Part shown: positions 20,985-32,654 of the stretch, one piece after another
Position numbering within the stretch: position 1 is the first letter of the stretch
How the letters are laid out: each line of letters begins with the position of its first letter
Assembly (NCBI RefSeq): GCF_018687715.1
Contig: NC_056755.1
Span: 23,777,501 to 23,841,500, forward strand
Direction of reading: 5' to 3'
Origin: Carya illinoinensis
Taxonomy: Eukaryota; Streptophyta; Magnoliopsida; Fagales; Juglandaceae
DNA length: 64,000 bases
The notes under the pieces: model-generated
The model's database searches: none
Told to the model about the DNA's origin: nothing
What the model saw: only the letters and a program-made list of their open reading frames with translations
Position numbers and translations under genes: made by a program

Positions 20985-23830
20985 ATTTTGGATAATAAAA
21001 ATAGAAATATTTAACAATATTCATAGCATGCATCATTCATATTCTAATCATGCATAGTTTGTCATCTAGTAGAGGTTTGTGAAAATGTCAGCCAACCGAT
21101 TATGTGTGCTTGTGAAATCTAGTACAATATTGCCCTTATGCATATAATCTCGATGAAAATGATATTTAATCTCAATATGCTTAGTTCTAGATTATTGTAT
21201 TAGGTTCTTTGAAATATTTATAGCACTTGTATTATCACATTTGATTGGAATGTGATTATAGATGAGTTTAAAATCTTCAAGTTGTTGCTTCATGTAAAGA
21301 AGTTGTGCACAAAAACTACTTGCAATAACATGTTCTGCCTCAACAATAGACAATACAATAGAATTTTACTTTTTATTAAACCATAAAAAAGTGCATGACC
21401 TAAGAAGTGTGCTTAGGATACCATAACCCTAGGTCAATTGTACCAACAAGATATCTAAGAATACACTTAACTGCAATCAAGTGAGATTATTTTGAAAATG
21501 ATTGAAAACATGCACATAAGCATACATTGAACATAATATCTAGTTTACTGGCTGTCAAATATAATAGAATACCAATTATGCCTCAATATACCCTTGAGTC
21601 AGCTAGCTTACCAATTTTATCCTTATCAAGTTTAGTGGTTGTGCTCATTGGTGTTCCAATTTCCTTTGTACATTCCATCCCAAACTTTTTGAATAATTCT
21701 TTGATAAACTTTGACTGGTTAATGAATGTTTCACTTTTTGCTTACTTGTTTTGCAATCTAAAAACGAAGATAAGTTCTCACATCATGCTCACATTCAAAT
21801 TCTTCATGCATACTCTTAACAAAAACTTGGCACATATTTTTATTTGTAACACCAAATATTATATTATCCACATAAATCTGAATCAAAAGAATATAATCCT
21901 TTTTCATGTTTAATGAAAAGCGTTGCGTCGATTTTTCCTCTTGAAAAACCTTTTTCAATCAAGAAACCATTGAGTCTCTCATACCAAGCTATAAGAGTTT
22001 GTTTGAGTCCATATAGTGCTTTTGTGAGATTGAAAACATGATTTGGAGAAATATGATTTTCAAAACCTGGAGGTTGCTCAACATATACCTCATTTATAAA
22101 ACTATTTGAGAAAGCACTTTTAATATCTATTTGAAAAACTTTGAAATCTTTATAACAAGCATTGCAAGTAGCATTTGAATAACTTCTCATCTTGCGACTT
22201 GTGCATATGTCTTATCATAATTGATTCCTTTTCTTGATTGAAAGATTGGACAACAAGTTGAGCTTTTCTTCTAGTGATGACTCCAGACTCATCTTTCTTA
22301 TTTCTAAAAACTCATTTTGTTCTAATAATAGTATATTTTTGGGTTTAGGAACAAGTGTCCAAACCTAATTTTTTTTCAAATTGATTTAGCTCTTCTTGCA
22401 TAGTTAGAATTCAAGATTTATCAAGAAGTGCTTAATCAATATTTTTGGGTTCAATCTGAGATAGAAAAGTAGTATGATTGCATATTATTTCTATGAGATG
22501 ATCGAGTACTTATACCTCATGAAGGTTCTCCTAGAAGTTGTTCTACTGGATGATTTTTCAGAATTTTTCATTGTTTGGTTGCATCTTGCATTAAGTTTTG
22601 ATCTTTCCTAATGTCTCCATGTTAGAATTCCTCTATAGTGTTCTCTTTGTTGAGATTGAGACTCCCCGTATTATTTATACCTTCTGTTTTTTCATCAGCA
22701 AATTTCTTGGAAATTAGAGGATTAGATTCATCAAATACTACTACATGCATAGATTCTTGTACAGTCAAAGTCTTTTTATTGAATACTCTATAGGCTTTAC
22801 TATTAAAAGAATACCTGAGAAACATACATTTATCAAATTTTGTATCATGCTTGCTTAAATTATTCCTGTCATTCAAATTGAAACATTTGCATCCAAATAC
22901 ATAAAAGTAATCAATGTTGGGCTATTTCTTATTACAAAGCTCATATTGGGTTTTTATCTAACTTAGACCTTAACATAATTTTATTTATAACATAACTTTA
23001 TTTACTAGACAAGTTGTTCTCATTAAGTATTATTTTTGCCATCTCTTGAAGAGATCTGTTCTTCCTCTCTATTATCCTATTTTGTTGAGGAGTTCGAGAA
23101 ATAGAGAAATTACGTATAAAACCATTTTCATTACAAAAAGTTTTAATATTTTTTATTAACAAACTCTTTCCTCCTATCACTTCAGATACTTGAAATAGTA
23201 TAGTTCTTTTTATTTTAAATTCTCTTGCATAACTTGATAAATGCATTATGTGCCTCAGCTTTATGAGTAAGAAAGATGGCCCAAGTATATCTAGGGAAAT
23301 CATCAACAATAACAAATGCATAACATTTTCTTCCTAGACTTATAACTCTGTTTGGTCAAAAAAGATCCATGTGTATCAGTTGCAATAGTCTAGTAGTGAA
23401 AATATGTTTTTTAGTTTTAAAAGAAGTTTTTATTTGTTTACCAAACTGAAATGAATCACAAACTTTATCTTTAAGAAAATTTGCCTTTGGTAAACCTTTC
23501 ACAAAATTATTTTTTGAAATTTGGAAAAAAGTTCCATGTTGGCATACCCAGTCTTATATGCCATAGCCAACTAGTTTCATTTTGAGTTAAAAACAAATAA
23601 CATCTTATGAGGTAATTTGTTCAAATTCAATTGCATAAACATTGTTACTACTAAAAGCAATAAAACAAACATTGCAATCATGATAATTCAAAATAATGCA
23701 CTTATCCCTTTTAAAAGTAACTATACATCTTTTATTACATAATTGACTTATGCTCAAATGATTAAAGTTTAGAGCTTTAACAAGTAGAACATATTCAATT
23801 ATAAGAGAAAACTCATTACCAATTTTAAAA
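20985..23830 (-). pseudogene. Copia pol (Sirevirus-like), RNase H to GAG-pre-integrase, element F
   Basis: On - from right to left: GAG-pre-integrase with LLVKALNFNHLSISQLCNKR (about 23830-23600); integrase core including YAFVIVDDFPRYTW and TPQQNRIIERKNRSLQEMAK (23330-22998); the post-integrase segment DKCMFLRYSFNSKAYRVFN (22876-22622); reverse transcriptase with WVFRNKKDESGVITRRKAQ, YVEQPPGFE, LKQTLIAWYERLN and YVDNIIFGVTN (about 22330-21780; the usual YVDD is YVDN); RNase H ending EIKYHFHRDYMHKGNIVLDF, then NRLADIF (to about 21070). There are many stops and frameshifts, so the pol is dead. The gag of the same element lies at 42966-44420, beyond the C LTR. Confidence 0.9.
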
Positions 23831-26819
23831 AGGGTTTTCTTCTTGTAAACAGTTTCTCACGCCTTACTGCCTTGATTTCTTAAAGAATCTTAGCATACAT
23901 GCATTCTTTCCTAACATGCATACATTCTTTCTTGTCGCTTTCATTGGCTATTGCACACTGTTACGCCCCGTATGTGAGGGTTAGTGGTCTTTTGGACCTT
24001 GATTCTGCCTGTGGCCACGGGTTAGGAATCCATTCCATTAGGGTGTAGCACTGGGTGCACTACCAGTGCTACTTACCCGGTATTGCAATCTGCCCAGTCC
24101 AGTCCTTTGGTACCATCATCCCTTCATTCAATTGTGGCCATTAAGTGTTTTCATACATTAACATTCGATTCTTTCATTCATTTCAATTTTGTATAGTTCT
24201 TTCAATCCTCCAGTTCGTTCATTCATAATAGTCATTTAAAAGCATGAGTTTAAACATCATCTTTCATGACATCATTTAAAACATCATCTTTCATAGGGGC
24301 ATTTTAAAACACTTTCTTCACGTCGTTTAAAGCATAAGACATAAGCAATGACATTTCTTTTCATGAAAATACATCACTTACTATGTATAACATCCATTTA
24401 CATGCATACACTTACATACTTGGGGTGCGTAAAAAGGGGCTGCCAAGGAGGGCCGTTACGTACTTATACTTGAAAACTTATACTTATAAAATGTGTTTTA
24501 TGTCATCTTGTAAGGCATCTTAAAGGAAAAATATTTCATTTTCATTTATTTAGAAAACTCTAGAAGAATAAGAACATAATACTTACTTGGACTTCATGCC
24601 ATGCTCATTCCATGCAGCCCATTCATGTGCGTGTCAGATGGCAACCAATATGCATACACATAACCTTAGCGTCATTCTCTATCTAGTACATGAGCAACTA
24701 TACTAGTAATAGAACTACACTTCACATGGAACACTCTCCATCCATCCTTGGGTTCTTACGTGCTAATTAATATGCTAAAACCTTCGGGGTTCATTTATCA
24801 TCACTACCTCCGTATTTCACCTTGAGGTTAAGACATTAAAACCTTTGTCGTACTCTTCTATTAACCCCATTCCGATGCATGACTCAAACCAACCAAGTCA
24901 CGAATCTCGATCCTAGACAACATACCCAATACTACCTTCATACTTCCTAGCCCATACTCAATCCTCATTCCCAACCATACATGTCACATGACTTTAAGCT
25001 GACTCCAAGGCTTAAACATCGTGTAACCATGCTAAGGACAGTTTACCCATTATATATGATAAATCCTTCCGGTACACATGTCTCACCAAATGCACATGTA
25101 CCTTACCATTTTTCACCTAAGATCAAATTATAGTCCAATGAATGTCCGCTTGTATAAACAAACTCCATACTCCGATACCAACTTCTACTCAAGTTCATAT
25201 TTCACAGGGCTTTCATATTTTTCGGCCCCTTACAAGTTCATCCCAACACTTGACATAACAGGGATCCATTCACCACTACATCTCTGTCATGTCACGTAGC
25301 TCAAGACAAATCCCGAGTTACATCATGACCCCCGTCAGGCTTCTGCTGTGCTACTCTTAGACTACCCCATCACTTCACACATACACTAAGACGTAAGTCA
25401 ACTACGAGGTGACACATGTCACCTTAGACTGCAGGCCACATAGCAGTATTTCGAGACACTGCTACACAATTACCAATGCTACACAACAAGCTTTACGCTC
25501 CTACTACGCGACCATCATTTTCTTTGCAACATGTCATATGGTGCATCGCTACATAACATGGAGTTCGCATCTTGTGAACTCCCTTTGCTACATCATGTAT
25601 CACAATGAGACACACATCACATGGTGCGTCGCTACGCGACATGGAGCACACACCACATGTACTCTGTTCACACTACACCACACGTCATTATAGCTCACGC
25701 CACACAGTGCATTGTAGCACTACATGGAGTACACCCCACGTGTACTCTCTTCACAACACTACACCGTATTACAACTATGGCATACACCTCATATCCATAC
25801 TTCACAGTAAAGTTCACAATACTACACAATTATGCTCAACACTTCACTACACAGCCACACTTCACAGCAAGCTCCATAATACTAATAGCACAGTTCACAA
25901 CCTATCAACTAACATTTATCATAAATAACAAGGGATAAAGGGTAATACCATCAACGGGATAACCCGTGCATTGCTACCTAGCCGTCATAATAGAAGGAGT
26001 CAAAAGAGTCGTACGTGACGTTTAAGCCACGTACGATGGCTGTTTGGGCTACTAGAGGTTGCTATGGCTGTGGATCAGAGCGGTGGAAGGTTTGGTCAGG
26101 GTCCTAGAGTAGTGACCTCATGGTGGTGCCTAGGTAGCACATGGAGGAGGCATGTTAGTCCTTGGAGGAGTATGAGCCGTGGGTCTCAAAGCATGGAAAT
26201 TCGTGGGTTTTAAGGCTGGGGACCATGGTTGGTCGTGGAGGGCTTGAGGGAGGTGTGGTGGAGTTGTGGTGGTGAGGTGGTGGTTGGAGGTGGTGGATCT
26301 ATGTCGTGGGTCATGGAAGACCCATCAAAGAGTGAGGGAGAGTGAGAGAGATGAGGACTTTCGTTGGGCATGAAAATTTCTAGGAAAGGTCATGGTGGTC
26401 AGAGGAGGTCATTGGTAGTGGTGTGGTGGTGTGGGTAGCCGTGCATTATGGCGTGGAGGAGAACCCGTGCATTACGTACGGGCTGTGTGCATGCGTGAAG
26501 TGGTGCAACGAAGTGGGAGAGAGCTAGAGAAAGGGGGAGACCATGGAGGTGGAGCCCGTGAAGTGGTGGTGCTGGTGGAGGTGCTCGGTGGCCCAGTTGA
26601 CCATGCACGGTGGTGCAAGGAGGAGATAAATGGGTTTGAAACCCATTTTGATTAGAGGGAGGAGAAGAAAGAGAAAGTTTCCATGGGACTCACCACCGGT
26701 GGGGTTGAACTCGCCGGCGTGAAGGGATCCTGCTAGTGATGGAGGTGAGGCTGGATGGTCGGCGGTGGCTGGGCAGGAGAGGAGAAGAGGCACAGTGGAG
26801 AGGGAGAAAGAAGAGGGGC
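23831..26819 (-). mobile_element. Family C LTR (reverse), 3' and middle part
   Basis: Matches the complete C unit 1058-4526 read backwards, from a point about 460 bp short of its 3' end (left edge near 23831) to the C-rich region. It is interrupted at 26820 by LTR B3 and continues at 42317. The PBS-like motif is at 25170-25180. The left truncation together with missing copia protease sequence implies a deletion after insertion. Confidence 0.8.
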
Positions 26820-27409
26820 TGTAACAGCCCACTAGAAATTCAATTGTGGAATTTCTATTGACTTTAAGAACCTCGTGAAGATCCCATAAGTTGTCATGAA
26901 TCTATTAATCATATAGGTTTTAGTCTAACCACATAGTGTTGTCACTCACTATAGTATCACAAGTGTGTTTTTAATTATTTGAGTAGTTAGAAGCATTAGA
27001 ATGTATTATGGTCTATACATTAAACTCAGTGGATTATTTAGGATTTTATGGTACAATAACTCATTTTCATATTTTCGGACGAAACTCATGTTCGAAACTA
27101 TGAATTTATTTTTAGGGGCACTTTGGGGTTGAATTTCAATAAACGATTTTCATTGTAGCTTCATATGAATATTTAGGATTTTCCAATACCAAGTTTATCA
27201 TGTACTTTTTCGGAGTGAATATTAACATCGACAAGCGTACCAAGTGCAATAGTTTCAAAATTCACAGTACGAAATGTCCAAATTAAGATAGAGAAGTTTT
27301 AATTGGACACGTGGAAAGATCTTAGCCACGCATGATGAATAATATTAGACACTCGGATCAAGAGAAATTGGATTTGGGCTTGATAGCAACCCAAAACCCT
27401 CTTAAAACA
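26820..27409 (+). mobile_element. LTR B3, 5' segment
   Basis: Starts TGTAACAGCCCACTAGAAAT after ggggc (26815-26819). The counterpart after B3's end, once the nested A LTR is removed, is agggc (40308-40310 plus 42322-42323). Element E interrupts it at 27410. It resumes at 34842 and 36925. Confidence 0.88.
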
Positions 27410-28769
27410 TGATTACGCCCAAAGAATAACGCGATAGTTGTAGCACAGCTTTGGGGTGTCGATTCCATAGGGAGACAAATTAAAAGAATAGCAAGAGGAA
27501 CAAAGAAACTAAAGAAAAAATATTAAATAAGTAATAGAGAACAAAGATTAATTTTAAATGTAAATTCAAGTGAAACAAAATGATTAACAGAAAAAGTACT
27601 CAAATTTAACAAACAGTAGAGCGCTGGGAATCCCTTGCACAAATCTGGTATTTTAATTATTCTTCATTCATTGGATAACTCAATTAGGAACTCAATTCCC
27701 GCAATTCCCAATCGGAAGGTATAGATTTATAAACCAGACTTAAATCAAATGTAACCCTTTGAAAAAAACATTCACCACTTTTAAAAAACGTGAATTACTA
27801 CCCCTATTGATAAAATTCAATGACGACAATATACTCAGAAAGCGATATTGCAACAAAAAACTAAATCAATATAGATAAATAATTGATCCAAACATAATCA
27901 AAGAACTAATCCATTCAATAGAAAAAGCATGACTGAATCCATAAACATAATAAATTCTATGATTATTCGGAGAACAAAATATCAACGATGAATTGAGAAT
28001 GATAAAACAAAAGAGTTTTAACAATTGAAAATCAAATACATGAATTAAGAATAAATTAGAAATACCATCTAATGTGCAAGTTCATCCCTAACCCTACTTG
28101 AGAATTTAGTTACCCATAAATACAATGGACAACAAAAATCTCCAGAGAAAACTGAAGCGAACGGTGGCCATGGAAGTGATTTTCTCCTCTCTTCAGATCT
28201 GCCTCTTGTGCCTCTTCCTCCCCTCCATTTCGTGCTAATGATATGCTTATATAGGGTAAGAAAGAAATCCTAATGTCCTCTTGATTTCCGCATAAAAACA
28301 AAATCGCCTAAATTTTAGGACTTATCTTGGTAGCCATGTACAGCCTTCAAGAGTTCGAATTTGGAAATCCTTATTAGAGACAAAGTTATAGCCCTTTAAG
28401 ATAGCTTTCCAATGCATCAAGAATCACATCAATACGATATATGAGTAAAAAGATACAGTCAAAAGAATAAAGTATATCCAGACTATCTCCTAGCGAATTT
28501 CAGACTTGGACTTCTTGTGGTTTCATTTTGTGATTTTTTTCTTTTTCTTTTCTTCCAAATTGCTCTCAAAGCCCATGAATGTCCTCCTTTGAATTTGGCT
28601 GGGCTTGACTTGCTCTTTTATAAACTCTGAAATTAGACATAAAAAAAACTGCTTAGGAGTATCCCAACGTAAATAGAAATTCAATTTAAGAATACACATT
28701 AATTCCTATGATTTCTATTCACATTTTAGTATTTTAGTCCAATAATAGTGCACTTTCGCACACTCATCA
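27410..28769 (-). repeat. Element E 3' LTR
   Basis: Read on +, begins TGATTACGCCC and ends CACTCATCA. The inner end abuts the polypurine tract. Relative to the 5' LTR it lacks a short GTATATAGAG-like insertion near its outer repeat (34811-34820). Confidence 0.95.
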
Positions 28770-28782
28770 CACCCCCCAACTT
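28770..28782 (-). other. Polypurine tract of element E
   Basis: AAGTTGGGGGGTG on - lies directly before the 3' LTR, the expected site of plus-strand priming. An identical 13-mer occurs at 30225-30237. Confidence 0.88.
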
Positions 28783-30495
28783 ACTCCTTGCTAGTCCCTA
28801 GTAATTTTCATGTCAAAACAACGAAAGAGACCAAAGAAAATCACACATAAAAGCCATCAAGTCACACTTTCCAGATTTACATATCAAAACAATCTAAGGA
28901 ATCCAATAACTCATCAAAATCAATCCACCTATAGCAATCCACAGAGTGTGTGTGTGTTCTCCAAGCTATAACCATCGTACCGCTAACCTTGACACATGCA
29001 ACATCAAGAACATCTTAAGCAAAAGGTTCAACTCCATAACTCACGGGTATAATAGTGTTTCGTGTAAGGGCTCTCTCTATGGAGTTGACAATGGGTGTAT
29101 ATGCACTCTCATGGAAAATTAGGCAATTATGTACAAGCAACAAGCAAACATTGATCTTATGATAGGAACACTAACAAATGAGACTTCCATCAATCTTTTC
29201 AACAGCTTATTTAGGATCAGAATGGTCAACACAAAAGGTTGTAATGTGGCTTGGTTTTGGAGTTATATGAAAAAAAAGGATGAAAGGGATTCAAAAACTT
29301 CCAAGTACATACAAATGGAATTTTATTAAATATCTCAATAGACCACACTTCTCACTTAATATACTCTCCAACTTTTCAGATCATCAAATAATAATGCTTT
29401 TCCTTCTTCTTCCTTTTTTTTTTCTTTTTCAACAATTTGATGGACAAACACATGCAACTTTTGTATTCTTTCCATCTATACCAACTTCTTTTTTTTTTTT
29501 GTTGGAGCTCACTCAATTGAACACTTTGCAACTTGTACTCTTCTCTTTTTTCCGTCGTCTTCTTCTTCTCTTTTTTTTTTTTAATTGAAAATGATAAAAT
29601 TAAAGAAAGAAAATACAAATTTCACACCTAGTATACACTTGGAAGTAAAAAGGGTAAGAAAATCTGTGTATAGGTTATACTCCAATGTGGAGAGGCATGG
29701 ATGATATGGGCATATGAAAAGAAAAAGCTACAAGTGTTTTATTGGCTCAAAGTTGGCTACTAGGGGTCTATGATGGAAAGGATAGCTTGAAAGGCTCAAA
29801 CGTTAATCCTAAGTTGACTTTCGTCATATCCCAAGTATATCCACCATTGTACTGCAAACCATGTAATGATATTCTCAAAAGAAGTGCCCAATTCAACAGA
29901 TCAATGAACGCTTATCACAATTTACTGCATTTGTATGCTCTCAATCCTTTCCAAACTCACATGAAAACTTAAGCAAAAGAGTTCTCTAGCTACATGTGTC
30001 AAACCACCATCTTACCACAAAGCTTGGATAAGTGCATTAAGGATTCTGTGAATGTTTCAGCAAAAAATGATCTGGTGGGTTTGATGAATTCACGAAGATG
30101 GCTATGAATGAGAATGAGTACACATGTGAAAATGATGCACGTATGATGCAAATTAAAAAAAAATGACACATGAAAATATGCCACAGAGTTCCAACAAGCA
30201 TTTTAAAAACAGAATTTGCACCACCACCCCCCAACTTAAATGAAACATTGTCCTCAATGTTTAAGAATCAAAATTGAATGGGGAGTAACTGAAAATGGTA
30301 GACTACACCTGATGAGTGACGTGGGTAGCTCCCTAAACACCAAAGATGGTAATCTGAAATGACAAAATGAAACTATCATGCAATCAAAAACAAAGAAAAC
30401 AACAGCAAACAAAAATAAATGAAAGAAAATAAGAAAAAAACAAAAACAAAACAAAGCAAAACAAAATAAATAAAGAAACACATACCTTGGTGGTG
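28783..30495 (-). other. 3' non-coding region of element E
   Basis: No conserved protein is seen. An env-like ORF, present in some Athila elements here, is absent. It contains purine runs on - (29395-29420, 29560-29585) and the hairpin plus second polypurine tract at 30225-30262. Small frames on either strand have no recognisable domain. Confidence 0.7.
30225..30262 (-). promoter_or_regulatory. Second polypurine tract with adjacent perfect hairpin
   Basis: AAGTTGGGGGGTG (30225-30237) copies the terminal polypurine tract. Next to it is AAACATTGAGGACAATGTTT (30243-30262), an 8-bp perfect stem with a 4-base loop. I recall similar text downstream of pol in Athila-type elements. A central priming site or RNA signal is possible. 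Confidence 0.6.
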
Positions 30496-30498
30496 TGG

Positions 30499-31158
30499 TC
30501 AAGGTTGATAGACTGGATCCACAAGTGGAATGTCTTCCACTTCCGGAACTTGCCTATCAATTAATATTTTAAGGCGTTGACCATTTACTTTAAAGATCCG
30601 ATCATCCTTAGGATCTTCTATTTCTACTGCCCCATTTACAAAAATATTTTTCACTAGAAATGGGTCAATCCACCTAAACCGAAGTTTTCCTTTGTGCTTG
30701 TGAGATCCAAAATCATATAAGCATATTCGGTCATTAGGTTTAAACCTCTTCCTAAGAATATTTTTATCATGAAACGCTTTCATTTTAACCTTATAGACTT
30801 TAGACTTAGGCAAAGATTTCAATTTAACTCTTGGTGCTTTCATACTTACAGGAATCTGTTTTCCACATTTCTTAGGCAACTCCTCAAATTTATGTTGCCA
30901 AACCTGTGTGCCATAATCCTGAGTTTCATCAAAAACAACACAAATATCAATAACATCAGATGAATCACTAACAGATGTATTAAACTCAGAATTCACAAGG
31001 GAATATTCAAGGGGATCAAAATCATGAGTTGTGTGAACTCCCTTGTCTATGAGTGCATCAATCATATACGTTTGGTGGCACTCGTCATCTGTTGGCTGCT
31101 TCTCAATATAGAAAATGTTGACCTCCATGGTCATGTATCCAAAAGATAACCTCATCAA
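30499..31158 (-). CDS. Fusion ORF: protease-RT linker joined to integrase C-terminus
   Basis: 219 residues. Residues 1-120 are the Athila segment after protease (MMRLSFGYMTMEVNIF, DDECHQTYMIDALID, then the acidic stretch ending APRVKLKSLPKSK). Residues 121-219 are the integrase C-terminal region (KMKAFHDKNILRKRF, GKLRFRWIDPFLVK, GAVEIEDPKDDRIFKVNGQR). In full-length relatives about 2.5-3 kb encoding reverse transcriptase, RNase H and integrase core separates these parts, so the join near 30798 is a deletion that kept the frame. The upstream end overlaps protease in another frame: ALINCRN just before its start shows the original continuation from GRPFLA. The tail is SH3-like and may bind DNA, but no catalytic residues remain. 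Probably no function. Confidence 0.85.
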   Translation of the reverse strand: MMRLSFGYMTMEVNIFYIEKQPTDDECHQTYMIDALIDKGVHTTHDFDPLEYSLVNSEFNTSVSDSSDVIDICVVFDETQDYGTQVWQHKFEELPKKCGKQIPVSMKAPRVKLKSLPKSKVYKVKMKAFHDKNILRKRFKPNDRICLYDFGSHKHKGKLRFRWIDPFLVKNIFVNGAVEIEDPKDDRIFKVNGQRLKILIDRQVPEVEDIPLVDPVYQP

Positions 31159-31172
31159 CCCATTCCTGCAAT

Positions 31173-32645
31173 TTATAAGTGCATTACCATAGCAAGGAAA
31201 GGTCTACCTAATATGAGAGGAACTTTAGAGTTAGACTCAACAACTGATTGAGTGTCCAAAATTAAGAAATCAACAGGATAATAAAACTTGTCAATTTGGA
31301 TCAAAACATCCTCAACTATCCCTCTCGGTTTCTTAACTGAACGATCAGCCAACTGAAGCACGACAGAAGTAGGCTTAATTTCACCCAAACCAAGTTGCAA
31401 ATAAATGGAATAAGGCATCAAATTAACACTAGCTCCTAGATCTAGCAAGGCTTGTCCAAACTCATGATTCCCAATATTACATGCAATGGTTGGACAACCA
31501 GGATCCTTGTACTTAGGAGGAATTCGCTGCTCAATTAGAGCACTAACTTGCTCTGTCAGAAATGTTGTCTTCTTAACATGGTGCTTCCTCTTAACTTTAC
31601 ACAAATCTTTAAGAACTTTTGCATAAGTGGAAACTTGTTTAATAACATGCAAAAGAGGAAGGTTAATCTTTACCTGCCTGAGGTTCTCCAAGATTTCATT
31701 ACTAGGATCCAAAGTTTGCATACCAGATTTTAAAGCTTGAGGAAATGGTACCTTAACTGGACTCTTGATTACCTCGGCATCCTTGGGGAACTCGGTGCTA
31801 TCATTGCTTTGTTCCTCTTCAACATCCTCTTGCTTATCAGTTGTTGGGATGTGTAAGGACTTACCACTTCTTGTCATAATGGCATCAACTTCTTTTAAAT
31901 TTTTTTGTGCCATATGCTGACCTTGGGGTGCGGATTGAGCTTGAGAAGGAAACTTGCCACGCTCATTCACACTCAAGGAGCTGATTATCTTGGATATATG
32001 ACTCTTTATCTCTTTGTTTTCTTCAACAACCTGCATAATCAAAGATTCAAACTTTTGATTAGTTTTACTCTGTGCCTCAATAAAAGCATGCAAAGTGTCT
32101 TTTAAAGGACTCCTAGAAGATGAAGGTGCATGATATGGTGTAGGATATGATCTAGGGGGTTGTGCAGGCGGCTGGTTTTCAGATTTCCAACTAAAATTGG
32201 GGTGATTACGCCACTCAGGATTGTAGGTATTAGAGAAATGTGTAAAAGGCTTCTTGTACATACCTAAGGCGTTACATTGTTCCTCATACATCCATCTCAT
32301 CTCAGCAAATGTGGGACACTCTTGGGTAAGGTGATCTACCCCGCCACACACAAAACATGGTCCAAAAGACTCTGCATGATTAGCCACGTGTGTTGGCTTT
32401 AAGTACTTAGTCTTCAACGCCTCTAGCCCTCTAGTGAGCATCTCAACCTTAGCTTTTAGGTTATCTTCTTCCCTGAGATGGTAAATTCCACCACCATTTA
32501 GGTTTCCTGCAGGTCGTGACCTATTTGTGCTCTCAGTAGCACTAGGTCCAGTCCAAGTGTGAGCTTTTTCAGCAAGCTCATTGAGGTATTCTATGGCTTC
32601 ATCAGGATCTTTCTGTAAGAACTCACCATTACACATCATCTCCAC
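31173..32645 (-). CDS. Gag C-terminal part with zinc knuckle, and aspartic protease (Athila)
   Basis: 490 codons, open. It continues gag in the same frame after a TAG at 32655-32657 (text RQF precedes). A CCHC zinc knuckle CFVCGGVDHLTQEC is at residues 97-110. A long Pro/Gln/Ser linker follows, then the protease, with active-site DLG at 402-404 (LLDLGASVNLMP), LQLADRS and the flap-distal ILGRPFLA. DLG instead of DTG/DSG is, from my knowledge, usual in Athila. The frame ends at MVMHL because of a frameshift; the other frame continues GNALINCRNG into the next ORF. It would process Gag-Pol if expressed. No independent start is likely: the first codon counted is GTG, so translation would need readthrough of the TAG. 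Confidence 0.9.
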   Translation of the reverse strand: MEMMCNGEFLQKDPDEAIEYLNELAEKAHTWTGPSATESTNRSRPAGNLNGGGIYHLREEDNLKAKVEMLTRGLEALKTKYLKPTHVANHAESFGPCFVCGGVDHLTQECPTFAEMRWMYEEQCNALGMYKKPFTHFSNTYNPEWRNHPNFSWKSENQPPAQPPRSYPTPYHAPSSSRSPLKDTLHAFIEAQSKTNQKFESLIMQVVEENKEIKSHISKIISSLSVNERGKFPSQAQSAPQGQHMAQKNLKEVDAIMTRSGKSLHIPTTDKQEDVEEEQSNDSTEFPKDAEVIKSPVKVPFPQALKSGMQTLDPSNEILENLRQVKINLPLLHVIKQVSTYAKVLKDLCKVKRKHHVKKTTFLTEQVSALIEQRIPPKYKDPGCPTIACNIGNHEFGQALLDLGASVNLMPYSIYLQLGLGEIKPTSVVLQLADRSVKKPRGIVEDVLIQIDKFYYPVDFLILDTQSVVESNSKVPLILGRPFLAMVMHL

Positions 32646-32654
32646 AAATTGACG

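Noticed and set aside
31548..32105. Short + strand frames across element E
   Set aside because: Shadows of the gag-protease coding strand.
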